Below, piece by piece: positions 15,498 to 23,662 of a DNA stretch of 64,000 nucleotides. The notes beneath the pieces were generated by a model. It was given only the letters and a program-made list of their open reading frames with translations. It did not search any database and was not told where the DNA came from. Each line of letters begins with the position of its first letter. The stretch's first letter is position 1. The translations under genes were made by a program, and so were the position numbers. Origin of the DNA: an uncultured Oscillospiraceae bacterium (lineage in GTDB: Bacteria; Bacillota; Clostridia; Oscillospirales; Oscillospiraceae); the NCBI GenBank assembly GCA_944386985.1, contig CALXDD010000003.1, forward strand, positions 81,036 through 145,035, written 5' to 3'.

Positions 15498-16237
15498 GCG
15501 GGGTCCCCCCAGACGGTGAGGAAGAACCCATTCTGGTTGTCCCCGGAGATCTGCCAGCAGCCCTTGGGGATCTCCAGCTCCACCGCCTCCCCCGGGCAGG
15601 GGAGATAGGAGACGGTGACGGACCGGCCATTTGCCAGATGGAGGGTCCGGGGCTGCTCCTGGACAAAGGGGCGGTATTCCTCCAGACAGAGGTCATGCTC
15701 CTCCATCAGCGTGGCGTGGGGGGCGCCGACGTAGCGGAAATGCCAGGGCTCCTCGCTGATACCGGTGAGGGCCTCCTTTTCCCGCCGGTACCGCTGAAGA
15801 AAGCCGTAGCGGGCGGCGCAGCGGCGGAACTCACCGCACACCCCGCTGGAGGGAAAATTGGGGCGGATGAAGTCGATGACGGGGGCGGCCTTCCCAAGAT
15901 CGATGGCCAGCCCCGTCTGGTGCTCGCTGCAGCCCGGCAGGGCCACATACTGCCGGGTGAAGGCGGGGCCTTCCTTTTCCATGGTATCGTCCCAGATGGC
16001 CTGCTGCTCCCGCTGGCTGCGCCAGCCGGAGACGGGGACAATCCGCCCCCGGCCCCCCACCGCCTGGATGCAAGCCGAAAGCAGTCCGGCGGTCCGGCGC
16101 TCCAGGAGGATCTGGGGAAACCGGTCGTCGGCGGGGACCAGGCCTTCCGGTTCAGGTCCCTGGAGGGGATGACGGGCATTGACGAGAACCAGGGGGCCGT
16201 TATGGATCTGGCGGCGGTGCAAAGTCAGCGTGCCCAT
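15494..16237 (-). CDS. vanXY: VanXY-type D,D-peptidase
   Basis: A 247-residue zinc D,D-dipeptidase/carboxypeptidase of the VanY/VanXY family. The zinc-binding motif is SEHQTGLAIDL and the catalytic Glu/His are in EEPWHFRYVG, with an upstream SGWRS block. No signal peptide or membrane anchor is seen, which fits cytoplasmic VanXY rather than VanY. It would remove D-Ala-D-Ala and D-Ala from precursors so that D-Ala-D-Ser termini prevail. The start overlaps the end of the vanG gene by 13 bases. Confidence 0.88.
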   Translation of the reverse strand: MGTLTLHRRQIHNGPLVLVNARHPLQGPEPEGLVPADDRFPQILLERRTAGLLSACIQAVGGRGRIVPVSGWRSQREQQAIWDDTMEKEGPAFTRQYVALPGCSEHQTGLAIDLGKAAPVIDFIRPNFPSSGVCGEFRRCAARYGFLQRYRREKEALTGISEEPWHFRYVGAPHATLMEEHDLCLEEYRPFVQEQPRTLHLANGRSVTVSYLPCPGEAVELEIPKGCWQISGDNQNGFFLTVWGDPA

Positions 16238-17271
16238 TGTGACACCCCCGTTTCCAAAATCCGGTCAATGAGCTGGGGGAAGGAGAGGCCGATGCCCGCC
16301 ATCATACTGGGGTAGCGGCTGTGAGGGGTGAAGCCGGGTATGGTGTTTACCTCGTTGAAGAGGATACGGCCCTCCGGTGTCAGAAAGAAGTCTACCCTGG
16401 CAAAGACCTGGCAGTCCAGGGCCCGGAAGAGCACCTTAGCAGTCTCCTGAATCTCCCGGGCCTTCTCCGGGGCGATCCGGGCGGGACAGTGGATGGAGGA
16501 GGTCTTCAGGGTGTACTTTTCCTCAAAGTCGAAGAACCCCTGACTCAGCGCGATCTCGTCCACCAGTCCCACCGTCAGCGTCTCCCGGCCCAGCACGGCG
16601 CAGCCCACCTCGAAGCCGGATACCGCCTCCTCCAGCAAGATCTCCCGGTCGTTGGCGAAGGCCAGCTCCACTGCCGCTTTCAGTTCCTCAGACTTCTCCA
16701 CCCGGGTGACGCCGAAGGAGGAGCCGGAGCGGACGGGCTTGACGAAAAGGGGATAGCCCAGGGACTCCCCGGCGGCGGCCATGTCCGAAAGGGGAGCGCC
16801 CCGGCGGAAGAGAGTGCTGCGGGGCACCGGGATGCCCGCCAGGGCGGCCAGCTTGTGGGCCCGGTCCTTGTCCATGCACAGAGCACTGGAGAGAGCGCCG
16901 CAGCCGATAATGGGGACCCCCGCCAGCTCCAAAAGGCCCTGGACGGTGCCGTCCTCCCCATTTTTGCCGTGGAGCACCGGGAAGGCGGCGTCAAAGGAGA
17001 GGCGGCGGTCAGAGCCGTCCAGCAGCAAAAGATGGCTGCGTCCCCGGTCCAGGCTCAGGGTGCAGGGAGTGCAGCGGTCCTGGCACCAGGTGCCGTTCTC
17101 CAGCCGGGAGAGGGGACCGTCGTAGAAAAGCCACTTGCCGTCCCGGGTGATCCCCACCAGCAGAGGAGTGTGCCGATTGGTGTCCATGTGGGTGAGGATG
17201 CCGTAGGCGGACTGGAGAGACACGCCGTACTCCGTGGAGCAGCCGCCGAACAACACCAAAATCTGTTTCAT
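16225..17271 (-). CDS. vanG: D-Ala-D-Ser ligase, VanG type
   Basis: A 348-residue ATP-grasp ligase of the D-Ala-D-X family and of normal length. Family blocks include the N-terminal LFGGCSTEYGVSL, FPVLHGKNGEDGTVQG, LFVKPVRSGSSFGV, and the ATP/Mg-binding FNEVNTIPGFT. The segment DFEEKYTLKTSSI (about residues 251-263) matches the omega loop of VanG/VanC-type ligases, which carries EKYTL rather than the Ddl sequence. From memory it aligns closely with VanG over its whole length. Together with vanXY and vanT it is predicted to confer low-level vancomycin resistance, if expressed. Confidence 0.93.
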   Translation of the reverse strand: MKQILVLFGGCSTEYGVSLQSAYGILTHMDTNRHTPLLVGITRDGKWLFYDGPLSRLENGTWCQDRCTPCTLSLDRGRSHLLLLDGSDRRLSFDAAFPVLHGKNGEDGTVQGLLELAGVPIIGCGALSSALCMDKDRAHKLAALAGIPVPRSTLFRRGAPLSDMAAAGESLGYPLFVKPVRSGSSFGVTRVEKSEELKAAVELAFANDREILLEEAVSGFEVGCAVLGRETLTVGLVDEIALSQGFFDFEEKYTLKTSSIHCPARIAPEKAREIQETAKVLFRALDCQVFARVDFFLTPEGRILFNEVNTIPGFTPHSRYPSMMAGIGLSFPQLIDRILETGVSQWAR

Positions 17272-17294
17272 AGAAAAGACCTCCTGAAAAGGCG

Positions 17295-17341
17295 AATGCG
17301 CCCTGTTTTGCTGTAAAAATCATAGCAAAACAGGGCGCATT
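17295..17341. terminator. Strong hairpin between vanS and vanG
   Basis: An 18-bp perfect stem (17295-17312 with 17324-17341) lies in the 119-bp gap between vanS and vanG. On the minus strand, the direction of the operon, the 3' arm is followed by CGCCTTTT, a poor T-run; on the plus strand it is followed by TTGTTTT. It may partly end vanRS transcription or act as an attenuator ahead of vanG. Confidence 0.6.
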
Positions 17342-17390
17342 TTGTTTTCGCTTTCTCTTTCGCCTTTCCTGAGAAAGTCTTGGGAAAATC

Positions 17391-18485
17391 TTACGAATTT
17401 CTTGCGGCGGGCAGCGTAACAGTAAAGATGATCTGCTCCTCGGCGCTTCGGGCGGTGATGGTGCCGCCGTGGGCCTCCACGATTTCCTTGGCAATGGCGA
17501 GACCAAGGCCTGCGTTGCCGGTGCCGGTGCTCCGGGAGGTGTCCAGACGGAAAAACTGCTCGAACATCCGTGAGAGTTTCTCCGGAGGGATGGTCCGGCC
17601 GGCGTTTTGGAAGGTGAGGACGATCGTCTGGCCCTGCCGCCGGCCCTCCACCTGAATGGCGGTGCCGGGGTAGCCGTAGTGGAGGGCGTTGTTGAGGAGG
17701 TTGTCGAAGACCCGGGCCATTTTATCCGCGTCGCATATTGCGGTGAGATCATCGGCTAAGGCCAGGGCACAGGACATGTCCTTTTGCTGCAGCACCGGGG
17801 CAAACTCACTGCACATCTGCTCCAGCATCCGCTTGAGATCCACTGTCCGGCACTCCAGCTCCAGATGGGTCAGGCTGAAGCGGGTGATGTCGAAAAATTC
17901 ATTCACCAAATCCTCCAGCCGCTCCGCCTTCTCCAGTGCCACCCCGGTGTACCGGGCCCGGAGCTGAGGGGAGAGCTGGGGCTCATCCCGCAGAAGAGTG
18001 AGATAGCCGATGACGCTGGTGAGAGGCGTTTTCAGATCGTGGGCCAGATAGACCACCAGGTCGTTTTTTCGCTGCTCCGCGTCCCGGGCCGCCCGGGCGT
18101 TCCGAAGAGCCTGTTCCCGCACCAGGTTCAGCTGATCCTCCGCCTGCTCCATTCCCTCCGGCAGGTGGATAGGCTCCTCGCCGGGGTGGGCCAGTTTCTC
18201 CGCCCCCTCCAGCAGCAGTGCCAGATTTTCCACTGGTCTTGCGATAAAGAAATAGCTGATGACCAGCCAACCCGCCAGCACCACTGCGGCTCCTACAAAA
18301 AAGAGGTTTTGCTCCACCCAATTCAAAAGCCGATAGAGAAAGGTGTCGTACCAGGTGATGGAGGCGCAGATGACGATACAGACCAGGGCGATGAGGACCA
18401 CCGCCACCGCCCATCCGAAAAGGGACAAAAGATAGCTGCCCCACACCTGCAGAGCGGTCTGCCGCTCCCGGCGGGGACGTCTCAT
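17391..18485 (-). CDS. vanS: VanS-like sensor histidine kinase
   Basis: A 364-residue kinase from the ATG at 18485; a TTG at 18503 would add six residues and overlap vanR. Two membrane helices (about residues 14-38 and 63-84) flank a short external loop, typical of VanS. A HAMP-like linker precedes the phosphoacceptor block VYLAHDLKTPLTSVIGYLTLL (His near residue 155; 21-residue block cited by key residues H-D-L-K-T-P). The ATPase domain has NLLNNALHYG and GLGLAIAKEIV. It pairs with the adjacent vanR. Confidence 0.92.
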   Translation of the reverse strand: MRRPRRERQTALQVWGSYLLSLFGWAVAVVLIALVCIVICASITWYDTFLYRLLNWVEQNLFFVGAAVVLAGWLVISYFFIARPVENLALLLEGAEKLAHPGEEPIHLPEGMEQAEDQLNLVREQALRNARAARDAEQRKNDLVVYLAHDLKTPLTSVIGYLTLLRDEPQLSPQLRARYTGVALEKAERLEDLVNEFFDITRFSLTHLELECRTVDLKRMLEQMCSEFAPVLQQKDMSCALALADDLTAICDADKMARVFDNLLNNALHYGYPGTAIQVEGRRQGQTIVLTFQNAGRTIPPEKLSRMFEQFFRLDTSRSTGTGNAGLGLAIAKEIVEAHGGTITARSAEEQIIFTVTLPAARNS

Positions 18486-18495
18486 TCCAGTCGGA

Positions 18496-19188
18496 TTACG
18501 CAATGGTATACCCCACCCCCCATACAGTTTTGATGAACTTGGGCTTCCGGCTGGGCTCGTGCATTTTCTCCCGCAGCCGGGCGATGTGGCTCATAACGGT
18601 ATTGTTGCTGTCCATGTACCGCTCCCCCCACACCGCCTCGAACAGCTCCTCGCTGGACACCACCTGACCCTGGCGGCTGCAGAGGTGCCACAGGATAGAA
18701 AACTCCAGGGGAGTGAGAGAGAGTTCCTCCCCAAAAAGGACGCACTTGTGGGTGGCCTTGGAGATCTGCAGGCCCCGGATGTCGTATTCCTCCAGGGCCT
18801 CCGGCTGGTGCTGGGGGTTGTAACGGGTGTAACGCCGCAGCTGAGTCTTCACCCGGGCCACCAACTCCAGGGGATTGAAGGGTTTGGTGATGTAGTCGTC
18901 GGCCCCAAGGGTCAGTCCGGTGATCTTGTCCATATCCTCCACCTTGGCTGTCAGCATCAAAATAGGAAAGAGGTGGCGCTCCCGGATCTTCTGGCAGAGG
19001 GTGAAGCCGTCCAGGTCCGGCAGCATTACATCCAGAATGGCCAGATCCAGGGGCTGGTGTTCCACGCAGGTCAGGGCCTCGGCAGCGGTGCCGAAGACAT
19101 GGACGGTGTACCCCTCATTTTTCAGATAGACTGCCACCAGATTGGCAATGGCCTCTTCATCATCTACAATTAATATATCTGTGCTCAT
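18496..19188 (-). CDS. vanR: VanR-like response regulator (OmpR/PhoB family)
   Basis: A 230-residue regulator from the ATG at 19188, chosen over 19200 because GGAG lies just before it and VanR proteins begin at this point. The receiver has the acidic pair in IVDDEE, phosphoacceptor Asp in LAILDVMLPDLDG, and Lys in YITKPFN. The C-terminal winged helix ends with KTVWGVGYTI. It starts the minus-strand van operon and is predicted to activate vanG-vanXY-vanT. Confidence 0.93.
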   Translation of the reverse strand: MSTDILIVDDEEAIANLVAVYLKNEGYTVHVFGTAAEALTCVEHQPLDLAILDVMLPDLDGFTLCQKIRERHLFPILMLTAKVEDMDKITGLTLGADDYITKPFNPLELVARVKTQLRRYTRYNPQHQPEALEEYDIRGLQISKATHKCVLFGEELSLTPLEFSILWHLCSRQGQVVSSEELFEAVWGERYMDSNNTVMSHIARLREKMHEPSRKPKFIKTVWGVGYTIA

Positions 19189-19292
19189 ACCGCGCTCCAT
19201 AAGATGAATCTTGGGATTTGTCCGGCATCAATATAGCATAGATTCCGGCAGATTTCCACTCCGTTTTCAGCTTCGGATTTTCAGATAGGAGA

Positions 19293-19409
19293 GGATTATC
19301 ACGACATCAAGCCGCTGAAGCGTATGGGAAGAAGCCGGTCGAGCTGGGAGTATTCTCTGAAGGAGTGAAGAATCTTCTGGTGAAGTGTCCAGGAACGGTG
19401 GATTTCTGA
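19293..19409 (+). pseudogene. Possible remnant of a gene end (39 codons)
   Basis: The frame reads GLSRHQAAEAYGKKPVELG, continues VFSEGVKNLLVKCPGTVDF, and ends in TGA at 19407. It has protein-like composition but no start codon or ribosome binding site, and the frame upstream (19240-19292) is less convincing. It could be the C-terminal end of a deleted gene. I do not recognise the parent family, and chance is possible. Confidence 0.3.
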
Positions 19410-19689
19410 ATATATACATTTTTTTAATATGACGGAGAAAATGGATTTATTGGTCTGCCTTTAAAAAGACATGAATTTGCCTTTTTGCGGAGAAAGGGAA
19501 AAATACCTCTCCCAAAAGGCGGCGGTGCGTGTTGGCGCGTCCTCAGGAAGAGAAGGAATGAAAAGTGGCGGGTATTTCTGAAATATGCCAAAAATATCGA
19601 CTCGGTCTAAGTTTCAATAGGCGAGATACGGAGAGAGATTCTAATAATTCTATAAAATAATTTTTATACAGTTTACCAAAAAATCCCAA

Positions 19690-19718
19690 TTGACAGAGAG
19701 GGGAGAGTTGCATATAAT
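19690..19718 (+). promoter_or_regulatory. Perfect consensus sigma-A promoter for the ArsR gene
   Basis: TTGACA (19690-19695), 17 bp, TATAAT (19713-19718). Both hexamers and the spacing are ideal. It lies 44 bp before the ArsR start codon, as expected for a strong promoter that is normally repressed. Confidence 0.8.
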
Positions 19719-19761
19719 AGGAAGGTAAAACTGGACAAATTTGGGAGGAGTAGAGACAGAC

Positions 19762-20046
19762 ATGACAGTGCATGAGAAAAACGCGCGCGTGTTCAAGGCA
19801 TTTTGCGATCCCAATCGCCTGAAGATCCTGGACATGCTGCGAAATGGGGAACAGTGTGCGTATGCGCTGTTGGAGGTATTGAAGATCGGCCAACCCACAT
19901 TGTCTCACCACATGAAGATCCTGACCGACGCGGGGATTGTCCGCGCCTGGAAGGAGGGGAAATGGATGCATTACACCTTGGACATGGAGGGCATCCAGGA
20001 TGTGCGTGATCTGCTGCAGGAGATCACATCGCCCCGGGAACAGTGA
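19762..20046 (+). CDS. ArsR/SmtB family transcriptional regulator
   Basis: A 94-residue winged-helix regulator from ATG 19762, with GGGAGGAG 12 bases upstream. It has the FKAFCDPNRLKILDML helix, a recognition helix in GQPTLSHHMKILTDAGIV, and the wing KEGKWMHYTLD. The helix-3 metal-box signature ELCVCD of metal-sensing members is replaced by EQCAYALLE with a single Cys, so it may not sense arsenite or zinc in the classical way. No target gene follows; it ends at a terminator and is monocistronic. Confidence 0.9.
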   Translation: MTVHEKNARVFKAFCDPNRLKILDMLRNGEQCAYALLEVLKIGQPTLSHHMKILTDAGIVRAWKEGKWMHYTLDMEGIQDVRDLLQEITSPREQ

Positions 20047-20061
20047 TCTACAGAAAGGAAC

Positions 20062-20102
20062 AGGAACTGCCGGCTTGCTTGCAAGCAGCAGTTCCTTTCT
20101 TT
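20062..20102 (+). terminator. Terminator after the ArsR gene
   Basis: A composite stem (20062-20070 with 20088-20096, with an inner 5-bp stem 20074-20078/20081-20085) is followed by a T-rich run. Confidence 0.8.
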
Positions 20103-20253
20103 ATCTGCTTTACGCGCCGTTAACATAGAAGCGCTCTTATATTTTACACAGCCGTGCTATGATAAAAACTAAGTGCGGAATCAGGATTGCGCATTGCAAT
20201 AGAGGAAGATCCCCGATATAATGAAAAAAAGACAGAGCACAGGAGGGTGGGCC

Positions 20254-20934
20254 ATGATTTATCTGGTAGAGGATGACGGAAATATCCGCAAGCTGGTAGA
20301 GTACGCGCTGCGCAAGGAGGGCTTCGAGGTGGAGGGATTTGCCGCGCCGGACGCATTCTGGGCGGCCATGGAGCGGGAGCAGCCCCAGCTCCTCCTGCTG
20401 GATATCATGCTGCCCCAGGAGGACGGATTGTCCATTTTGAAGAAGATCCGGGCAGCCTCCCATACGGCAAGGCTGCCGGTGATCCTTCTGACTGCCAAGG
20501 GCAGCGAGTACGACAAGGTCACCGGACTTGATCTGGGGGCCGACGACTATGTGTCCAAGCCCTTCGGCATGATGGAGCTCATGAGCCGGATTCGGGCGGT
20601 GCTGCGGCGGACGGAGAGCCCCAAGGAGCCGGAGGAGTACCGCTGGTGCGGCATCTATCTCTGTCCCGCCAAGCACATTGTCCAGGTGGACGGAGAGGAC
20701 GTGGCGCTGACTCACAAGGAGTATGAGCTGTTGAGCCTTTTTCTCCGCAGCGGCGGCAACGTGCTGACCCGGGACGCCCTGCTGGAGACGGTGTGGGGCT
20801 ACACCTTCGACGGGGAGACCCGGACGGTGGACGTCCATATCCGAAAGCTCCGGCAGAAGTTGGGGGAGGCCGGCAGCTGCATCGAGACAGTGAAGGGCGT
20901 GGGCTACAAGCTGGGGGAGCGGACCCATGTATAG
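20254..20934 (+). CDS. Response regulator, PhoP/PhoB-like (OmpR family)
   Basis: A 226-residue regulator from ATG 20254, which follows AGGAGGG at the proper distance; an upstream in-frame ATG lacks one. The receiver has VEDDGN, phosphoacceptor Asp in LLLDIMLPQEDG and Lys in YVSKPFG. The C-terminal winged helix contains RTVDVHIRKLRQKLG and ends in VKGVGYKL. It overlaps the histidine kinase gene by 8 bases. Architecture and the PAS-containing partner are like PhoPR/PhoBR of Firmicutes, but a phosphate role is not shown. Confidence 0.92.
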   Translation: MIYLVEDDGNIRKLVEYALRKEGFEVEGFAAPDAFWAAMEREQPQLLLLDIMLPQEDGLSILKKIRAASHTARLPVILLTAKGSEYDKVTGLDLGADDYVSKPFGMMELMSRIRAVLRRTESPKEPEEYRWCGIYLCPAKHIVQVDGEDVALTHKEYELLSLFLRSGGNVLTRDALLETVWGYTFDGETRTVDVHIRKLRQKLGEAGSCIETVKGVGYKLGERTHV

Positions 20935-22624
20935 GCGGATTTTCCGCTCCATCTGTCTGGTGGCCCTGTCGGCTGTGCTTGTGGCGGCGGCCTTGATTCT
21001 GGGGGTGGTGTACCGCCATCTGAAGGACCAGTCCATTCAGAACCTCACGGAGGAGACCCGGGCGGTGGCGCGGGAACTGGAGAACTGGAACGAGGGGGAC
21101 CCCGCCCCGGTGCTGCTGAGCAGCGGCAGCCGCCTGACCATCATCGCCCCGGACGGAACGGTACTCTTTGACAGCCAGCGCCCAGCGGAGGAGATGGGCA
21201 ACCACGGCGACCGGGAGGAGGTGCGCCAGGCCCTGGTCACCGGGTCCGGCAGCGCTGAACGGACCTCCGCTACCACGGGGATGGGTACCTACTACTATGC
21301 GGTGCAGCTGTCAAGCGGCAACATACTGCGGATGTCTGTCACCTATCTCAATGTGGCGGCGCTGCTGGGCAGCGTGCTGGGGCCGACGGTGGCCATCGCC
21401 ATCGCGGCGGTGGGCCTCTCGGCCATGCTGGCCATGGGCCTTTCCCGGGCCATTGTGGAGCCATTGAACAATTTGGATTTGGACCACCCCACAGGCAAGG
21501 GGGTCTATGAGGAGCTGCAGCCCCTTCTGCAGCGCCTGGTGCGCCAGCGGCGGACCATCAGCGAGCAGTTGGTCCAGGCCAACCAACAGAAGGAGGAGTT
21601 CCGGCTCATTACGGAGAACATGAGCGAGGGCTTTCTGGTGGTGGACAGCGCTACCCGCCTTTTGACCTATAACGGGGCGGCGCTGCAGATGCTGGGTCTG
21701 CCCATGCCCCGGCCGGGGGACAGCGTGCTGGATCTCAACCGCACGGAGGATTTTCGACAGATGGTGGAGCGGGCCCTCGCCGGAGAGCACAGCAGCTGTA
21801 CCATCCAGGATGACAGCCGCAGCTACCAGATGATGGCCAACCCCGCCACCCAGGGGGACAGCGTCATCGGCGCGGTGATTGTGATCCTGGATGTGACGGA
21901 GCAGACCGAGCGGGAGCGGCTGCGGCGGGAGTTTACCGCCAACGTGTCCCACGAGCTGAAGACGCCTCTCACCTCCATTTCCGGTTTTGCTGAGTTGATG
22001 AAGAGCGGTACGGTGGCGGCAGCGGATGTGGTGGACTTCTCCACCACCATCTACGACGAGGCCCAGCGGCTTATTGTGCTGGTCAACGATATCATCAAGC
22101 TTTCGGAGCTGGACGAGGGGGAGCAGCGCTACGAGTGGGAAGACGTGGATCTGTACGGTCTCTCCGCCGAAATTCTGCACCGGCTGGCGCCGGCGGCGGA
22201 GCGGAACAGTGTGACGCTGCGGCTCACCGGCGGCTCCGCCTGCGCCAGGGGCGTACCCAAGATTCTGGACGAGATGATTTACAACCTCTGTGATAACGCC
22301 ATCAAATACAACAAGCAGGGGGGCAGTGTGGAGGTCAGCGTGCTGCGTACTGTCTCCGGCGTGCGCCTGACGGTGCGGGATACCGGCATCGGCATCCCAC
22401 TCGCTCACCAGAGCCGGGTGTTTGAGCGGTTTTACCGGGTGGACAAGAGCCACTCCAAAGAGATCGGCGGCACCGGCCTTGGCCTGTCTATCGTCAAGCA
22501 CGGGGCTATGTACCATGGGGCGGAGCTGTCCCTGGAGAGTGCCGTGGATCGGGGCACCACAGTGACGCTGTATTTCCGCAGCAAGCCCCGGGATTTTCTG
22601 GCAGCAAAGGAGCGCGAGATATGA
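20927..22624 (+). CDS. Sensor histidine kinase with PAS domain, PhoR-like
   Basis: A 565-residue kinase. A membrane helix (about residues 6-28), an external sensor region, a second helix (about 143-168), a PAS domain (about 220-320) and the HisKA/HATPase core follow in order. The phosphoacceptor His342 is in ANVSHELKTPLTS; ATP-binding blocks are NLCDNAIKYNKQ and GTGLGLSIVKHG. The layout matches PhoR/ResE-type kinases. It is cognate to the preceding regulator, and its end overlaps the aldo/keto reductase start by 4 bases, an unusual operon partner. Confidence 0.92.
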   Translation: MYRRIFRSICLVALSAVLVAAALILGVVYRHLKDQSIQNLTEETRAVARELENWNEGDPAPVLLSSGSRLTIIAPDGTVLFDSQRPAEEMGNHGDREEVRQALVTGSGSAERTSATTGMGTYYYAVQLSSGNILRMSVTYLNVAALLGSVLGPTVAIAIAAVGLSAMLAMGLSRAIVEPLNNLDLDHPTGKGVYEELQPLLQRLVRQRRTISEQLVQANQQKEEFRLITENMSEGFLVVDSATRLLTYNGAALQMLGLPMPRPGDSVLDLNRTEDFRQMVERALAGEHSSCTIQDDSRSYQMMANPATQGDSVIGAVIVILDVTEQTERERLRREFTANVSHELKTPLTSISGFAELMKSGTVAAADVVDFSTTIYDEAQRLIVLVNDIIKLSELDEGEQRYEWEDVDLYGLSAEILHRLAPAAERNSVTLRLTGGSACARGVPKILDEMIYNLCDNAIKYNKQGGSVEVSVLRTVSGVRLTVRDTGIGIPLAHQSRVFERFYRVDKSHSKEIGGTGLGLSIVKHGAMYHGAELSLESAVDRGTTVTLYFRSKPRDFLAAKEREI

Positions 22625-23448
22625 AGGAGTGGACTCTTTCCAACGGACTCTCTCTGCCGGCAGTGGGCTTTGGCACCTACAAGGCTGCCGGGGAGGAGGC
22701 GGTAGACGCTGCATTTGAGTCGGGATACCGCTATTTTGACACCGCCGCCTTTTACGGCAACGAGGAGGCGGTGGGCCGGGCGCTGACCAGGCAGCCCCGG
22801 GAGCAGTGGCAGGTGGCCACCAAGATCTGGAAAACGGAGTTGGGCTACGACAAGGCCTGGGCCTCCTTTGAGGGGAGTCTCCGGCGGCTGGGGACAGAGT
22901 ATGTGGATGTACTGCTGATTCACTGGCCCAAAGCCGCCCCCAACGATCCGGACTGGCAGCGGCTGGACCGGGAGACCTGGCGGGCCATGGAGGAGATGCA
23001 GGCCCAGGGCCTTGCGAGGACCATCGGGGTCAGCAACTTCCTGCCTCACCACCTGGAGAATCTGAGGGTGACGGCCAATGTCCCGCCAGCCATTGACCAG
23101 ATCGAGTTTCACCCCGGCTATCTCCAGGAGGAGACGCTGGACTATTGCCGGGCTCACGGTATTCAGGTCCAGGCATGGAGTCCTCTGGGGCGGATGCGGA
23201 TGATGGGCCACCCGCTGCTGGTGGAGCTGGCGGAGAAGTACGGGGTTTTCCCGGCACAGATCTGTCTGCGCTTTGCCCTGGAGATGGGGGTGATGCCCCT
23301 GCCCAAGTCCTCCGATCCCAGACGGATGGCGGAGAACCTGGCGCTGTCCTCCTTCTCTTTGGAGCCTGTTGATGTGGAGCGGATCAGAGGAATGGAGGAG
23401 GCCGGCTGGTCCGGGGAACATCCGGACCGGGAGCGGGTCATGCTCTGA
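22621..23448 (+). CDS. Aldo/keto reductase
   Basis: A 275-residue NADPH-dependent oxidoreductase of the AKR5-like group. The catalytic tetrad is visible: Asp and Tyr in YFDTAAFYGNE, Lys in VATKIW, His in LLIHWP. The IGVSNF and AWSPLGR blocks and the cofactor-binding LPKSSDPRRM are as usual. It probably reduces 2,5-diketogluconate, methylglyoxal or similar carbonyls, but the substrate is open. The overlap with the PhoR-like kinase gene implies co-expression, and the operon ends here. Confidence 0.92.
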   Translation: MKEWTLSNGLSLPAVGFGTYKAAGEEAVDAAFESGYRYFDTAAFYGNEEAVGRALTRQPREQWQVATKIWKTELGYDKAWASFEGSLRRLGTEYVDVLLIHWPKAAPNDPDWQRLDRETWRAMEEMQAQGLARTIGVSNFLPHHLENLRVTANVPPAIDQIEFHPGYLQEETLDYCRAHGIQVQAWSPLGRMRMMGHPLLVELAEKYGVFPAQICLRFALEMGVMPLPKSSDPRRMAENLALSSFSLEPVDVERIRGMEEAGWSGEHPDRERVML

Positions 23449-23470
23449 GCACCTTTTATTGAAAGAAAAT

Positions 23471-23512
23471 AAAGCGCCATATTTCCGGCTATCGACGGAA
23501 ATATGGCGCTTT
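23471..23512 (+). terminator. Terminator after the aldo/keto reductase gene
   Basis: A 17-bp perfect stem (23471-23487 with 23496-23512) whose 3' arm ends in TTT and is followed by GCTTT. Confidence 0.9.
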
Positions 23513-23662
23513 GCTTTATAAACGGTACAAACCATAGCGGCTTTTTTATGGAAACATGACTGGAAAACCTTGTGTGTTCGTGGTAAAATAAAAAATTGAG
23601 CAGAATATATTGGGCCATATCGCCGGCTGCCTGCCGGCGGAGAACATAAGGAGGAACATGCT

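Larger units (their letters stand above)
19189..19761. other. 573-bp intergenic region between vanR and the ArsR gene
   Basis: This divergent region contains the upstream DNA of the van operon, a stretch that reads as the tail of a lost gene (19293-19409), A+T-rich DNA (about 19405-19740), and a consensus promoter (19690-19718). It is clearly richer in A+T than its surroundings. I found no repeat, RNA gene or convincing VanR site. Confidence 0.6.
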
